Source of the DNA: Branchiostoma floridae
Lineage: Eukaryota > Chordata > Leptocardii > Amphioxiformes > Branchiostomatidae
Assembly (NCBI RefSeq): GCF_000003815.2
Contig: NC_049980.1
Location: forward strand, 8,665,431-8,729,430
Length of the DNA: 64,000 nt
Direction of reading: 5' to 3'
Below are positions 24,301 to 37,103 of this stretch, in pieces (position 1 is the stretch's first letter; each line of letters begins with the position of its first letter). Under the pieces are notes generated by a model, which ran no database searches, was not told the DNA's origin, and saw only the letters and a program-made list of their open reading frames with translations. The position numbers and the translations under genes were made by a program.

Positions 24301-27300
24301 ACCCTTGACTCTGAGGATGATGCCAAGGAGTCTTTCTACGCTGTGCTGAACCGTACCATCCAAGCTGTCCCCAGCAGAGACAAGCTCCTCGTGCTTGGAG
24401 ACTTTAACGCCAGAGTGGGTCGTGACCACAAACTCTGGAAGGGCATTCTGGGCAAGCAGGGTCTTGGCTCATGCAACTCCAATGGACTTCTCCTTCTTGG
24501 CCTATGTGCTGAAAATGAGCTGGTCATCACCAACTCTCTCTTCCGGCTGCGAAATCGTCACAAGACCACGTGGAAGCACCCGCGGTCAAAGCACTGGACT
24601 ATCCTCGACTACATCCTGACCCGGTCACGTGACCGGAGTGATGTCCTAGTGACCCGCAGTATGCCCGGTGCAGATGATTGTTGGACAGATCACCGCCTCC
24701 TCATATCCCGTCTCAGACTTCGACTGCGTAACCTTCCTCGCCACAACAGGCCAGTAAAGAGGGAACGTCGCTTCAACGTCGCAAGGCTGAAGACCCCGGG
24801 AGTCCAGGAGGACTACTCCAACCGTCTCACAGAGCTCCTGGGTGAGGCACCACCATCAGACCAGTCGGACTCTGTAGAAGTGGACTGGTCCGTGCTTCGT
24901 GGCAACATCAGCAAGGCTGCAGAGGATGTTGTTGGCTACTGCAGTCGCTCCCATCAAGACTGGTTCGATCAAAATGACTCCGATATCCGAGATCTGATAG
25001 ACCTGAAGAGATCTGCTCGTCTCGCATGGGAGAACCGCCCTACCCGCGCCTCCCTTCGACGCTTCAAGAAAGCAAAGCAGGAGTGCCAGTGAAGGGTCCG
25101 AGAGATGCAGAACCTCTGGTGGCAAGACAAGGCAAAGGAGATCCAGTCCTATGCAGACAACAGAGATCTCCGGCGCTTCTATGCAGCAACAAAGGAAACT
25201 TACGGCCCTCGTCGAGGAGGTACGAACAACCTCCTGACTGCAGACGGAATGACAGCCCTTACAGACGACTAAGCCATCCTTAACAGGTGGAGAGAACATT
25301 TTCAGACACTCCTAAACCGCCCATCGTCTGCGGCTGAAGACTTGCTCCGTAAGGTACCTCAACACGATGTTAGGCAGTGGATGTCTCTTCCCCCATCTTA
25401 TGCTGAGTTCCAGAAGGCGTTGAACCGCATGAAAGCATGGAAGGCCCCAGGTCCTGACAGCATTCCACTGGAGCTCATCTCTCATGGGGGCATAGCTGTA
25501 CAGACAAGGCTATTCATCCTGATCCTGCGCATGTGGGAGATGAAGGTTGTACCTGCGGACCTGAAGGATGCCACCATCATCACCATCTTTAAGAAGGGGG
25601 ACCGCTCCATCTGCGGAAACTACCGCGGTATCTCTCTCCTGAGCATTGCTGGAAAGATTTTCGCACGGATTCTGCTAGACAGGCTCCTGACTGTTGCCGA
25701 GGAAGTCCTTCCTGAGTCACAGTGCGGTTTCCGACCATCTCGTGGTACCACAGACATGATATTCTGTGCCCGCCTACTTCAGGAAAAATCCCGCGAACAG
25801 CGACAACCACTCTTCTTGGTCTTCTGGGACCTGGAGAAGGCATTTGACAGCGTCCCAAGACCAGCTATGTGGGCAACCCTGAGGCGTTTTGGCTGTCCTG
25901 ACCACTTCACAGACCTTGTGCAAGCCCTCCATGATGGGATGACTGGTCGTGTGGCTGTAAAGAACACTATGTCTGAGCCATTTGCCATCACTACTGGCCT
26001 GAAGCAAGGCTGTGTTCTGGCGCCAACCCTCTTCTCCCTTTACCTTGGGGCCATGATCCACGAGCTCCCCGACAACGCCTCCGGTATCCAACTTCGTTAT
26101 AGAATGGATGGAGGCCTCTTCAACACCGGACGCCTTCGCTCCCGCAGACACACCACTTCCTTCACGGTACGGGAGCTGCAGTACGCTGATGACAACGCAA
26201 CTCCTGTGGATACAGTCGACGCTCTTCAGAGTACTGTCGATGTCCTTGACGGTGCTTACTCCCGCTTCGGTCTCACTTCCAACATAGGGAAGACAAAGAT
26301 GTGCACAGGGAGCTCCGGGGCATCCTCCTCCTGACACTAGTAACATCCGACTCCGAGGTGAAGTACTAGAGACAGTGAAATCATTCCCCTACTTGGGAAG
26401 CTTCCTCTCAGATGACTGTACGATGCAGAAAGACATTGACAATAGGATTCGGGCTGCACATGCAGCTTTCGGGAGGCTCTCCAAACGTGTCTTCCTAAAC
26501 CATGACCTCAGTCTTCAAACAAAGATCATGGTTTTCCAAGCCATTGTCCTGTCTACCCTCCTATATGGCTGCGAGGTGTGGGTCCTGTATCTGAGAGATG
26601 TGAAAAAGCTGGAGCGTTTCCAACAGCAAAAACTCCGTGCCATTCTGAAGATAAAATGGCAAGACCGTGTCTCCAACGAAGCTGTCCTTCTCCAGGCCAA
26701 GCTCCCCAGCATTGAGACTACGATGGCGCAACATCGTCTCCGCTGGGCAGGACACGTCAAAAGAATGCCTACAACTCGACTTCCTCGCCAGATCCTATAT
26801 TCCCAACTAGAATCCGGCACAAGGTCGCGAGGAGCCCCCAAGCGTCGGTTTCGCAACCAGTTAAAGGCTACCCTCCTTCGTTGTGACATTGACCACACTA
26901 ATTGGGAGAGTCTCACGGAGAACCGGTCTGAGTGGAGACGCACCATAACGCAGGGGACTGATCACATGGAGCAGTTACGACGCTCCGAAGCCGAGACAAA
27001 AAGACAACAACGCAAAGAGAGACTACTACTTCCTCGCTCCCCACCCACTCTGCCCTGCACAAAGTGTCCCAGACTGTTCCACACTGCCCTGGGACTGAGC
27101 AGCCACCTCAGACACCGCCACCAACAATCAGCAAATGAGACTGGATGGACATGAACTAATGCTCGGTCACGAGCTGACGCCGATGATGAGCATGTCTATA
27201 CTTTTCGCGCAGGCGCAGTACGTCCCGGTGACGTGCTCCTATATGGGAGTCTGGGCCTACACAAATTGCCCTGATTGGCTAGTGAGAATTAGCCATTGTC

Positions 27301-30300
27301 ATCTGATTGGCTGGTGAGAGTAGCCAGCTATTTCACTCCTGAGTTGAGCTAGGAGGTTGCACATGTATTAGACTAATCAGTCAGTTCATGCCATCAATGA
27401 CCGTCCAATGACCCTATGAGTTTGTGATCTTGAGTTGTTTTTGTTATTAAGTATGAGTTGTTATTCTTTTGAGTGTTCCTAAGTTGCTTATATGATTTAC
27501 AAATCCGAATTGGATTATTGCTTTGTTATGTGCAATCCTATGTTAGCAGTTATCTTTTGTACTTTGAGTTATTATTATTGTTATAGGGCTCCATTGGAAA
27601 TCAGTTACTACGTTAACTGAAGGGACTACCCTAAAGATCAATAAATAAATAGAATAAATAAATCAGGTATGTGTACATGTTCATGCTGGTTAGTCTCTCT
27701 ATAGTTGTAGATTGTTGTACTTAAACAAACTATCTCAGTAGTGATACCATCTACAGCTGGTATTACATTAGATGCCCAACCTACCAGTTAGTATTTTTGG
27801 TGCTTGTAACCAGTACTTGTTCTTACCTTGAATGTGACCCTGATCTGATGTGTCCAGGTCCTCTTGTCTGTGTCAGAGTACAGACCGATGACGTCTGAGT
27901 GGATGGAGTCCCGGCTCACGGTCACGCTGTGCTTGTGGTAACCTTGGTTCATGGCCAGCTGCTGTCTCAGGCTGTCCAGTAATGCTGTCCCTCCTGAGAT
28001 TGAACTTCCTGCTGATACACCTGGGGCTGTGCTCCTGGGGAAAAAAAACACTGTAGTTTAATCTTAGTTCTCATAGACTTGATTTTGCAGTAGGAGAGAA
28101 AAAAAGCCATTTGTAGTGTTTCAAGTATACAGTAGAAACAACGTTAACTGTTGCAATGTAGTGTAAGACAGAACATGTGTTTGCACTATGAGGGTACGGA
28201 CACCACTGGGGGTACAGACACTACTGGGAGTACAGATACTACAAGTATCCGTACCCCCAGAAGTGTCATTACCCCCAGAAGTGTCATTACCCCCAGAAGT
28301 GTCCGTACCCCTAGTATTGTCCGTACCCCCAGTAGCGTCCATACCCCCAGTAGTGGCCCTACCCCCAGTAGTGTCCGTACCCCCAGTAGTGTCCATACCC
28401 CCAGTAGTGACCCTACCCCCAGTAGTGTCCGTACCCCCAGTAGTGTCCATACCCCCGGTAGTGTCCGTACCCCCAGTAGTGTCCGTACCCCCAGTAGTGT
28501 CCATACCCCCGGTAGTGACCCTACCCCCAGTAGTGTCCGTACCCCCAGTAGTGACCCTACCCCCAGTAGTGTCCGTACCCCCAGTAGTGTCCATACCCCC
28601 GGTAGTGTCCATACCCCCGGTAGTGTCCGTACCCCCAGAAGTGTACAGACACTTCCTGGTTTTAATGTTCACCTGTCAGACCGTCATTGCTATGGCAACG
28701 TCATTTTTACCAGTCTTGTTAGACATGGACTCCAACACACACTGTGCTGTACTAACCTGAGTGGAGGCCGGGTGAGACGACCAAACCGAGAGGAAATGTC
28801 TTCAACAGTCTCATCTGGTGCAGGATAGTCAACTCTCCTCAGAACTATGGGAGATTGAGACAGAAACACAAGAGAAGTTAAACGGCTGTGAGAGATGCTT
28901 AGAGTTCAATATTCAATAGTTTCAGTTGGACACTGAACAGGACTACATTGTATTTCCTAGGAGAAGTTGAATAGGCCACCTACGTCAGAGCCCATCAACT
29001 ATCCCTCAACAGAGATGGGCGCTGAAACTGTTTGCTGGCACCTCTAACCTGTTGGTGTCGTTCCACTTCCGGTCTGGTTACGCGACATTGGTGTTGAGCT
29101 CAAAGTCCAATTATTTCAAAGTATCATCAAGATCTACTCACAAACAAAATATCCAGACAATGAATCCATAAGTTACTGTTCATCCACAAGTTTGGACTCC
29201 AGGCTAAGACAAGTGAGTGTCATAAGAATTTAAGGCATGAGAAGATGAGAAGCACAAGTACCTCTGCACATGACACAGATGGGGCTGAGCCCAGTGTTGA
29301 CGTACGTGCACCTGTGGCACACCCAGGTTATCCTGTCTCCTTCGTCTGGAAGGACAAGACTTCTTTCAGTAAAAGTAGTTACACCACAATCATGCATTTC
29401 ATCATTATATATCATAATCATGTAGTCCCCTCAAAAGTGGAGATCCTGTAAGCAAATCATTTTTAAAAAGAACAGGTGAAACTGGATAGGTAAAACTTTG
29501 GGATGCAAAGAAGCAGGAAGAGCACACATACACGGGGCAGAGAGATGTCGAGAACAAGGGCAAAGGAAGTAGCAAGGATAAAAGCAAAGACGCCAGAAAT
29601 TTAAAGGAGTGGAGGTTGAGGGAAGGCCATAGGGTAGACATGGAAAACACATGTCCATGTAAGTCTCTTTACAAATATGGTAGGACATATTGGAAGACCC
29701 AAACTATGTCAGTGCAGAAATGTCCCACTTATACCCCATATCAATCCTCCAAACCTAACATGTTAGACGTCTTCTGCACTGTAGCCTAGGACTACATTTT
29801 GAGTTCTATAGGATATGGACACATTGACACTACAGCAGCTGCTATGGATATGGAAGTGACACATGATCTCAGCGCTAAGAAATGATACTGCTCATCTCCT
29901 CAATATTTCCTTTCATAACATCAGAACATGATTACTGTCCCTGCATACCTGCGCTGTCCTCTGTGATGCTGTCCTCTGGGGCACTGCTGTACTCCTCCCC
30001 ACTGTCCTCAGAGGAAGGTCCGACAGTCTCCCTCTCTGACTCTGGCTGTAGTGCTGAAATAACAGTTGTGGTTAAACATATTCCTGCTAAAACAAGAATT
30101 GTTTTGGTCCAGATTAGGTCTTTCTTCTTATACTAAATTCCCAAAATAGGTTTATCTGGTAAATAGCATATATTCTAACTTTGCCCTAAAAATTTTACTG
30201 AAAGTAAGCCAAGTTGTTGTGTATTCGGTTACCATCCCGATAGAAATGGAATGGATTCTCTTTTCTTTTTTTTCTTTTTTCTTAACTTAGATTTTGGCTG

Positions 30301-33300
30301 AAGTGTCTTAAAAAATAGTTTAAAAACCTAAAACTGAATTGCTTCAGGCCCTGTTTTTTTTAATATCATGCATCTTTATCATACAATTATACATAATCTA
30401 ACCACTGAGATATCATGATCAGATGGAAAATTTTATATTGGTTGCCAGGGGTACACAAAAAGATACTAGGTTCTGTCAGCTTTTGGTAGACTTGGTCGGG
30501 CTACCGGGAACATACTTTTTTCCAGGCCTAAGAAAACTCTCATTTCAATGTTGTGACCCCTTGCGCAAAATGAACAGTTCTACACTTATTTTTACACAAG
30601 ATTTAATCTACTGCAAAGTTGCCAGCTAGGGATGCTTGTAATGCAATTGGCAAAATTAACAACACATTACAGACAGACTACCACAAATTACTTAGAAAGT
30701 CATAAAGGTGGTGATACATACCTATGTTCTGAAGAGTTGAGCCCAAAGAAGGAAGGTTACCTATGAAACTGGTGTTTCTACTGTCTGTAAAACAAAGGAA
30801 AGTCGCATCATGAAAATCAAAGACAGTAGCAAAATGTTGGTGTGATATATAGGTAACCTCATCCCTATTCTAATAATACATTGTTATGCCACTGTGACAG
30901 CAAAATTTCTGTTAAAACTCTGTCTTGCCATCCCTCTTCTTAAGCTGCATTAAATGCATATTTCAATACATTTACTAGCTTTTCTCTACTAAGACTAAAT
31001 ATGAACAGACCTTTTGAAAATTAGCTAGAATCTCTAGAAACTTACATGTACCCAGAGTCTCTCCTGTACATATTCTCAACCGTAGCCTTGCAATCCTTAG
31101 CTGTAGTCTTGCAAAGTCCATCTATGACCTGGGCCTTTAGCAAATAGACACAGCTACTCTGCTGATAACACTGCTACATACTAGTACAGTCACTCAAGTC
31201 TTATCCTGGTAATGTCACCCATGTAAGTAACCTCTTGCAACATGATAACCAACAAATGAGTCATTTCCTGTGAGGACTGCTTTAAACTGACCAAAATCAT
31301 ATTCCCAGGTTGAAGATCCCTTGGGATCAAATTTAAACCAACAACAATCATAGGGCCCACATCAATTCTGTATATCAATTCTGAATTTTGAAGACCATAA
31401 TAAATTGTACAGATGCAAAAGAACTAAAATAATGTATTAAAGCTTCCAGTAAAAAATAACGCAATTGTATGTTGGACACTCACTGTAACACATCTCGCAG
31501 TGGTGACGCCATTCTTCATTCAGGTAGGTACACTGCACGCATGGCCAGAGCGTACTCCCACCTGCAAAACAAAATCAGTTCTCAAGCTTCTTGTTCATAG
31601 CTTCAGTGGTTTGTGACCCTGTCTTTAGATCTGTGTCAAGAGTTTGGGAGTTCAAATCAAACTGTAAGTGTGTTCAAGCAGCTCACCCAACATGGATGCT
31701 ACTGGAAATGCCTCCAGTCCTTATAGGACATGATGTTAAGCTGATGCCTTTGGTTCATTGTACTTGTCAAAAAGAGCTAAGTGTAATCACAATGTACTTG
31801 ACGAATGTGTGAACATGTTTCTACCATTGGGGTGACATTAGGATGATCAGATTTCCTTGATGAGATGAAACCTGACAGATCAACTGCTAGTGAATGTTGA
31901 GCCAAGGGAAAATTAGCCAACCACAAGCCACACTGTGGTGAACTTATTCCAGTGGGACTATCTTATGGCAATGGAGGGATCATATTTCACTTCAGCAACA
32001 CAATCAGGGATCAAGGTTATCATAGCCTATTTATACTTCCTGTTCCATGAGTCAGATTTGTACAGATGACACAGAAATGGTTTGCATAATGTGTATTACT
32101 GAATCCGCCTAAGTACTTGTTTGTCTGAAGAAAATAACATTTTCACTAAATCACTTGTCGAATGAGTACTCTGAATCTTATCATTCTTTTCCCAAAATAA
32201 CAATGACTTCCTATGATATTTTACAATCTTCATTTTTGACAATCTTCATTTTTGTTCATTGACAACTTGTGTAGAACAAGTTGCCATGCGCAATGTAAAT
32301 ATCAAGCCTTGTCTTCATGACATCTCAATAGCCTTATCTATGGTAATTAATATGTAATCACAAAGAGATCAATTCCATATACCTGCTACATTTCCTGTCT
32401 CCTGAGTAGTGTCAGTAGGCATGACTGATTCTGGGTCCTCTAGGGGTTTGGGGACATCTTCTGCTGTACCCAAGTCAGTAGATGGAACGTCCTGTTGGTC
32501 AATGTGCCAATAGAACATTGTCACATTATTTTTCAAAATCAAAACTCACAAAGTTCAAATTTATTAGGCACCTGCAATTTTCAAAATCTATTAGACTTAT
32601 TAGGCACCTGCAATTTTTATTCATTGTTTATCAGCACATAAAACAAAGTTGGTTGGCTTAATAGATCACAGACATAGAACCAGGCTTTTAGCTAGAATTT
32701 TATATTAGGGAGTCCAAACTTATTGGTGAGTCGCGGTAAGTGACTATTGTAGGGTAGTCTGGGGGCATCCACCTTCCATGGTGCAGAGTTTTTGATGATT
32801 TTAAGTTAAAAAAGTGCATTCTTAGGTATCCCGGCCAAGAGGCAAAAATACTGTTCCAGAGGTCACAGTAGAAGACTGTGACCACAGATGACCTGGTAGC
32901 ATCCCTGGTCAATCAGAATTTCATGCTTGTCAGACATTTTCTCCCCAGTGTAAGGGCGTCCAGGGGCATCAAATTTCTTGTTATTCTAAGAAAAGTGCGT
33001 CCAGATGACGTGTTGACGCATGCCTGGCTAAAAAGCCTGCATAGAACCTGCAAACTCTGAAGATTATTTGAACTACTGTAATTTGCATGTAACGTTATTT
33101 GTGGTCATATGATGCAATCAAATCCCATATCAATTAAGGTACATGGAAACCAAATACTTAGTTCAAACTAATATCAATCATAAAAGCAAAGTAGAAGAAA
33201 TAAAGACCAAAATTTTTTAGTAGATATAAAGAAAACATGAGGAAAAAGCAAATCAGAAGGAAGTGCTTTCAAATCTCTTACTTAAAAAAAAAAGTCATCC

Positions 33301-36300
33301 TAAAGTTACACCCACCTGCAGATGAAGTGATTCCATCCCACCTATCAACTCATCCATCCCTCCATCCTGTCCTGGTGTGTTCCTCACCCCTTCCCCACCC
33401 TCAGCTCTACCTCCAGCCACCCCATACTCATCACTGGGAGGCAGCACCATCCTCTCATCATCATTGGTATCATCCTTCTGTTCTGACGGTGTGGGAGTCT
33501 CTTGGGGGTTGCTAGCATCTCTCTCTTCCTCATCACCAGACACACCGCCACTTGCATATTCTGTGACACTCTCAGTCTCTACTGTAGGCACTTCAGGTTG
33601 TTGACCTTTTGTTAAGTCCGTGTCTTCAGTTGTCCCACCTTCACCATAAACAACAAAGTCACTAAGATCAGGTGATGTCCTCCCACTTTCATCTCCAGAG
33701 TCTCTCTTTTCGTCCCCCGGGACTTCATGTGATGATGCTGGAGAATCTGATGGCACAGTAGTTGTCTGCCTATCCCCCTGTGTAGCCCCGTCTACTGTAG
33801 GTGACTGAATGGAACCAGCACTGGTGTCTCCTAATGTTGGATATAATGGCACATGGGATTGGTGACCAGGATCTTCAGCAGCAGGTGGATGGTTATCAGA
33901 GGGGTATGCTGGGTAAGTTTGCGGTACCGGACCCGTGCCTTTAAATCCCTGCACAGTAGGAGGCTGTGACCCGGGGTATGATACAGGTGGTGCAGGGGGA
34001 ACTGGAGGTAAAGGTGCTGGTGGATGTGGTGGTTGTTGCTGCATGTAGTTCACAGGTGGAACAGTAGGGGGCACTGGTCTAGGGACTGGTGGAGTCATCT
34101 GTTGTGGCTGACCTTGCCGAGCTGCCATTTGCTCTGCAAAGAGGGACAAAGAGTTACGATCCTTTAATGGTACAAGTAGCATATTCATTTTGAATTAAAG
34201 CTCTGTGTTCAACAACATCACAATAGTTTGATACAAGAATAGTGAGTGAGTGAGTGTATTAAACTTAGATTGACTGAAATTCAAATATTTACTCTCATCC
34301 ACCCTCATTCTTGTGCTCTGAAATTGTCATCTTTAAAAAATATGAAGATTTACATTAACAATTATATCCTGTACAAGAATAAAACTGATCAAAACTTGTG
34401 CATCAAGTGTAGTAAGTGAATATGATGACTAGCACAAAAATCTTCCCGTTCAAAATCATTTACATAAAGGATAGTTTCAGATATGATTTATATTAGCATC
34501 AAATTTATGGTTTAGAAGATGAAATGATTGTTAAGTGATTCATATATTGATGTTTCTTCCTAATATTCTCATTTTGTTCATATTTGGCCGACATTGGAGC
34601 CTCTTCCAATCAGCTATGGATTTGATCAATTTGAAATTCTTCAGTTCAGAGAAAACAACGGCACCTAGTGGCGGTGCTGACGGTATAACTGCTGCGGACT
34701 GTACTGCAGTGTAAGGTGGAGGGGGGTCCTGTACCAGGGTGTAGGGTGGGGGGGTTGGACAAGACTCTGATGATAGAAACAAAATGTAACACCTGTATTG
34801 TCACTGTAACAGTTACATCAATAGTCTCAAGCTATTTGTACATACAACACAATTGCTAAAAAGGATATCTAGTATATTTTGACTATGTTAATTACAGTAG
34901 TTTAGATTTAAAAATGATATGTCCTCACTAATGTAATGTAAACTGGTACATTGTACTTGAGAACGGTGAGGGGTGGCGCTTCAGTTGATAAGAGAAATTT
35001 ACCATTATGAGTTGCCCGAAATTTGATCACACCAAATAATATATAGATGCTGAAAAAAATCATATTAGAGATTATGATATTGCCTTACCTTGTTGATACT
35101 GGTTTGCCCGTTGCTGGGCCCTTGCCCTTGCTAACTGCTCATACCTGGAAAAGACAGAAACACTCTCCTCTTATTACTGAGGCTCCGTCTGTTCATGGTA
35201 TGAACTTTAGCAAATCTTTAGCAAATCATAAAGATGTCACCTTAACTCAACGTTTGCAAATGCATCTGTAAGCGGTGACACCTAGTGCTACAATGCAATG
35301 TGGACCAGTCAGAATTGCCCTGAGGAAGGTGGCAAATGGTCACCTAGTTGGAATAATCAAAGCACTTTACATTCCTGCATATAAAGTTGACAACATTGTC
35401 TAAGCTTCAAAGCCTGGATTTTTACATGTTTAAAACTTATATGGCAAATAATACATTCAGCTCCTATATTGTTTTCCAACGTAATTTATAAAATGACACA
35501 ATTCAAAGTCAAAAGAGTGTTTGTGAATTGTTCCTTTGGAAAAAAATCCTTAATAAAATAATGTATGTACAGTATACAAACAGGTGTCACCATGAGCTAG
35601 TCTCAATGTGTATAAATAAGAGCCACAAGATATCTCTCACCTGATTTTCAAGCTTTCTTTCAGCCTCTCGGCCTCCTGAATGGCCTTCATGCCAGCTGGA
35701 GACCTCATGGAGAACAGGGGCACCACAAGCTCAGGTTGTTGTTCCTACAAATCAGACACAAGGAATTAAATTCATGTAAGCATTGATCTCAAATATCTCA
35801 ATTTCATGTCTGTTCATGATCTACAAAATTTGAAATGTAATAGGTGGGGGGATGGTAATGTAAAGATACTGAGTCAAAGAAATGAGGAACGGTGCTCTTA
35901 GAATCAATCAAACAAATGCTAATATCACAATAAAAACAGGGTCAAGTAGCCCGTTACGGATTTTCAAACCTACAACAGTCACAAAGAGCCCCATTTACTA
36001 CATGGGGACCTTACTGACTAATGAAAACAGACTTTAATTCTGAAGAACACTGTAATTCTTATTTGTAACAATGTAAATTGCAAATGTTTTTAAGTAAATC
36101 TTGTAAACCAGTCTGTTTAAGGCTGCCCTGAGGCCTGCCTTTGTTGTTCTTGAAATATGAACCAGTCATCATCATCAAATGATCACAGTAACACGCTGGT
36201 TTCAATTTCTACCATCTTACTACTAGTGTGGGATACTCTGAAAAGCGCAAAATTGCTTAGAATACTAGGGATGCTATGTGTACGGCNNNNNNNNNNNNNN

Positions 36301-37103
36301 NNNNNNNNNNNNNNNNNNNNNNNNNNNNNNNNNNNNNNNNNNNNNNNNNNNNNNNNNNNNNNNNNNNNNNNNNNNNNNNNNNNNNNTTGATAGGCTGAGA
36401 ATCAGACTAATCGCATGTAGTACACAAAGGCCTTCTCCTCATCCCCCACCTGCCCTGCTGCCTCAGCTGCTGCAAACAGCTTCTTCGCTGTTTCTGCATG
36501 TCTTAAAATATCATACAAAAACTCTTTGAAAACATTTCAATATCTATCAGACATCTTCCTCAAAGCTTCTAACTGGATCTACTTCTCGCTGCTATATGTA
36601 GCCAATGTAGAAATTACAATCAGTATGACCTACCAACATGATGAAATTATTTTCAGATATTCTACAACTATTCCACTGTATAAGTACTTAGTACGTTGTA
36701 TCCTAGAATTGCACAGACCTATGACCCCAAATGCAATGTAGTTAATACATGGAAATTGTGATTGAAATAGAAGGGGAACAATGAATTAAATATGTCTGAT
36801 GTTTGGCTTATGATACTACAAATTAAACTATGTAAGTTTGAACATAATGTATTTGTTTCATGTCCAATGAGTTCCAGTCAGTAGGCTAGAATATACGTCT
36901 GCAATGAACCATTCATTCACTCAATACAATTAGCCAAGCAAAAGCGTCAGACCATGGTCGTTGAAGCTTAATGTAAAACTTCATGACGAATATAAAACAT
37001 ACTTCAATATCCAGCCTCCAGCCTTAAACTCCACGTCTGCCAGTTGGTGGAGGGAGTCAAAGTCATTGGCCAGGTACAGCGTCTTCTTGGGCTGCTGGGT
37101 CAT
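21367..37103 (-). CDS. HECT-type E3 ubiquitin ligase with USP8-like N terminus and two NZF fingers
   Basis: Fifteen exons: 37103-37003, 36501-36408, 35744-35641, 35144-35089, 34766-34665, 34133-33316, 32491-32383, 31561-31484, 30784-30722, 30053-29949, 29345-29262, 28844-28757, 28034-27827, 22985-22776, 22062-21367 (TGA). They total 2916 nt, 971 residues, in phase throughout. Residues 1-100 resemble the USP8 dimerisation region: KKTLYLANDFDSL near the start, KHAETAKKLFAAAE with DEEKAFVYYMRL, then EAERLKESLKIRYEQ. PPPY occurs at 124-127 and 134-137 and PSAP at 147-150. A proline-rich then acidic linker follows. NZF fingers are at 467-486 and 551-570, both with the W-x-C-x2-C-T-Y-x-N spacing ending C-x2-C. 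The HECT domain fills about 610-971, with GVSREMF, FLRYVTGSN and catalytic C934 in HTCFNEIALP. HECT enzymes form a thioester with ubiquitin before transfer. Substrates are unknown. The donor at 36408 (GTCTGA) is weak and next to a gap, so an exon may be missing. Confidence 0.78.
22313..22518. mobile_element. Tc1/mariner-type MITE, CTGTAAATGCA family, copy 3
   Basis: A 206-bp unit starts CTGTAAATGCATTTAAG and ends ...TGCATTTACAG, with TA on both sides. Internal blocks GTTCGCGG, GAAAAAGGACTTTTCTC and GTTTTAAGTTCGCC match copy 1 at 1935-2118. It lies in the HECT intron between exons 22776 and 22062. Confidence 0.7.
23286..27663 (+). mobile_element. Decayed non-LTR (LINE) retrotransposon, antisense in a HECT intron
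   Basis: The plus strand carries an apurinic-endonuclease plus reverse-transcriptase polyprotein from 23875 to 27154. Endonuclease landmarks: FKVGAWNVRTL, ALSETRL, VLGDFNARVG and CWTDHRLL. RT landmarks: KAPGPDSIPLEL, FKKGDRSICGNYRGISLL, QCGFRPSRGTTD, DLEKAFDSVPR, QGCVLAPTLF and the catalytic LQYADD. A C-terminal C2H2 finger (CTKCPRLFHTALGLSSHLRHRH) ends it. The 3' end has AATAAATAAATAGAATAAATAAAT (27640-27663). The limits are approximate, as I found no target duplication. I do not assign a clade. It sits in the 4.8-kb HECT intron between 27827 and 22985, in the opposite orientation to that gene. Confidence 0.8.
23875..27154 (+). pseudogene. LINE endonuclease-reverse transcriptase ORF, broken
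   Basis: The reading frame is open from 23875 to a TGA at 25090, then resumes in the same frame and meets a TAA near 25270, and continues as RT from about 25342 to 26334. Homology then moves to another frame (26375-27154), implying a frameshift near 26310. With two in-frame stops and a frameshift, this copy cannot make a complete enzyme. The catalytic motifs themselves are intact in each piece, so the insertion is probably not very old. Confidence 0.8.
28190..28651. repeat. 18-bp minisatellite with an orientation switch
   Basis: About 22 tandem copies of an 18-bp unit, ACCCCCAGTAGTGTCCGT, run from about 28243 to 28651. The first 50 bp (28190-28242) are nearly three units of the inverse sequence, so the array is head-to-head around 28243. 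Units vary mainly at GTCCGT/GTCCAT/GACCCT. As 18 is divisible by three, all frames stay open, which produces artificial open frames encoding hexapeptide repeats on both strands. It lies in the HECT intron between exons 28757 and 28034. The G5 runs on one strand every 18 bases could form G-quadruplexes. Confidence 0.85.
36287..36386. other. Assembly gap (100 N)
   Basis: Exactly 100 N, the usual placeholder for a gap of unknown size. It lies in the HECT gene, 22 bases from the 3' edge of the exon 36501-36408, between it and the exon at 35744. Confidence 0.95.

Noticed and set aside
25774-26346. 190-residue minus-strand ORF opposite the LINE RT
   Set aside because: It is the antisense shadow of the reverse-transcriptase frame, whose motifs are clear on the plus strand.
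28121-28828. Long ORFs of hexapeptide repeats on both strands
   Set aside because: They are a by-product of an 18-bp minisatellite, open in several frames at once, and lie within a HECT intron.
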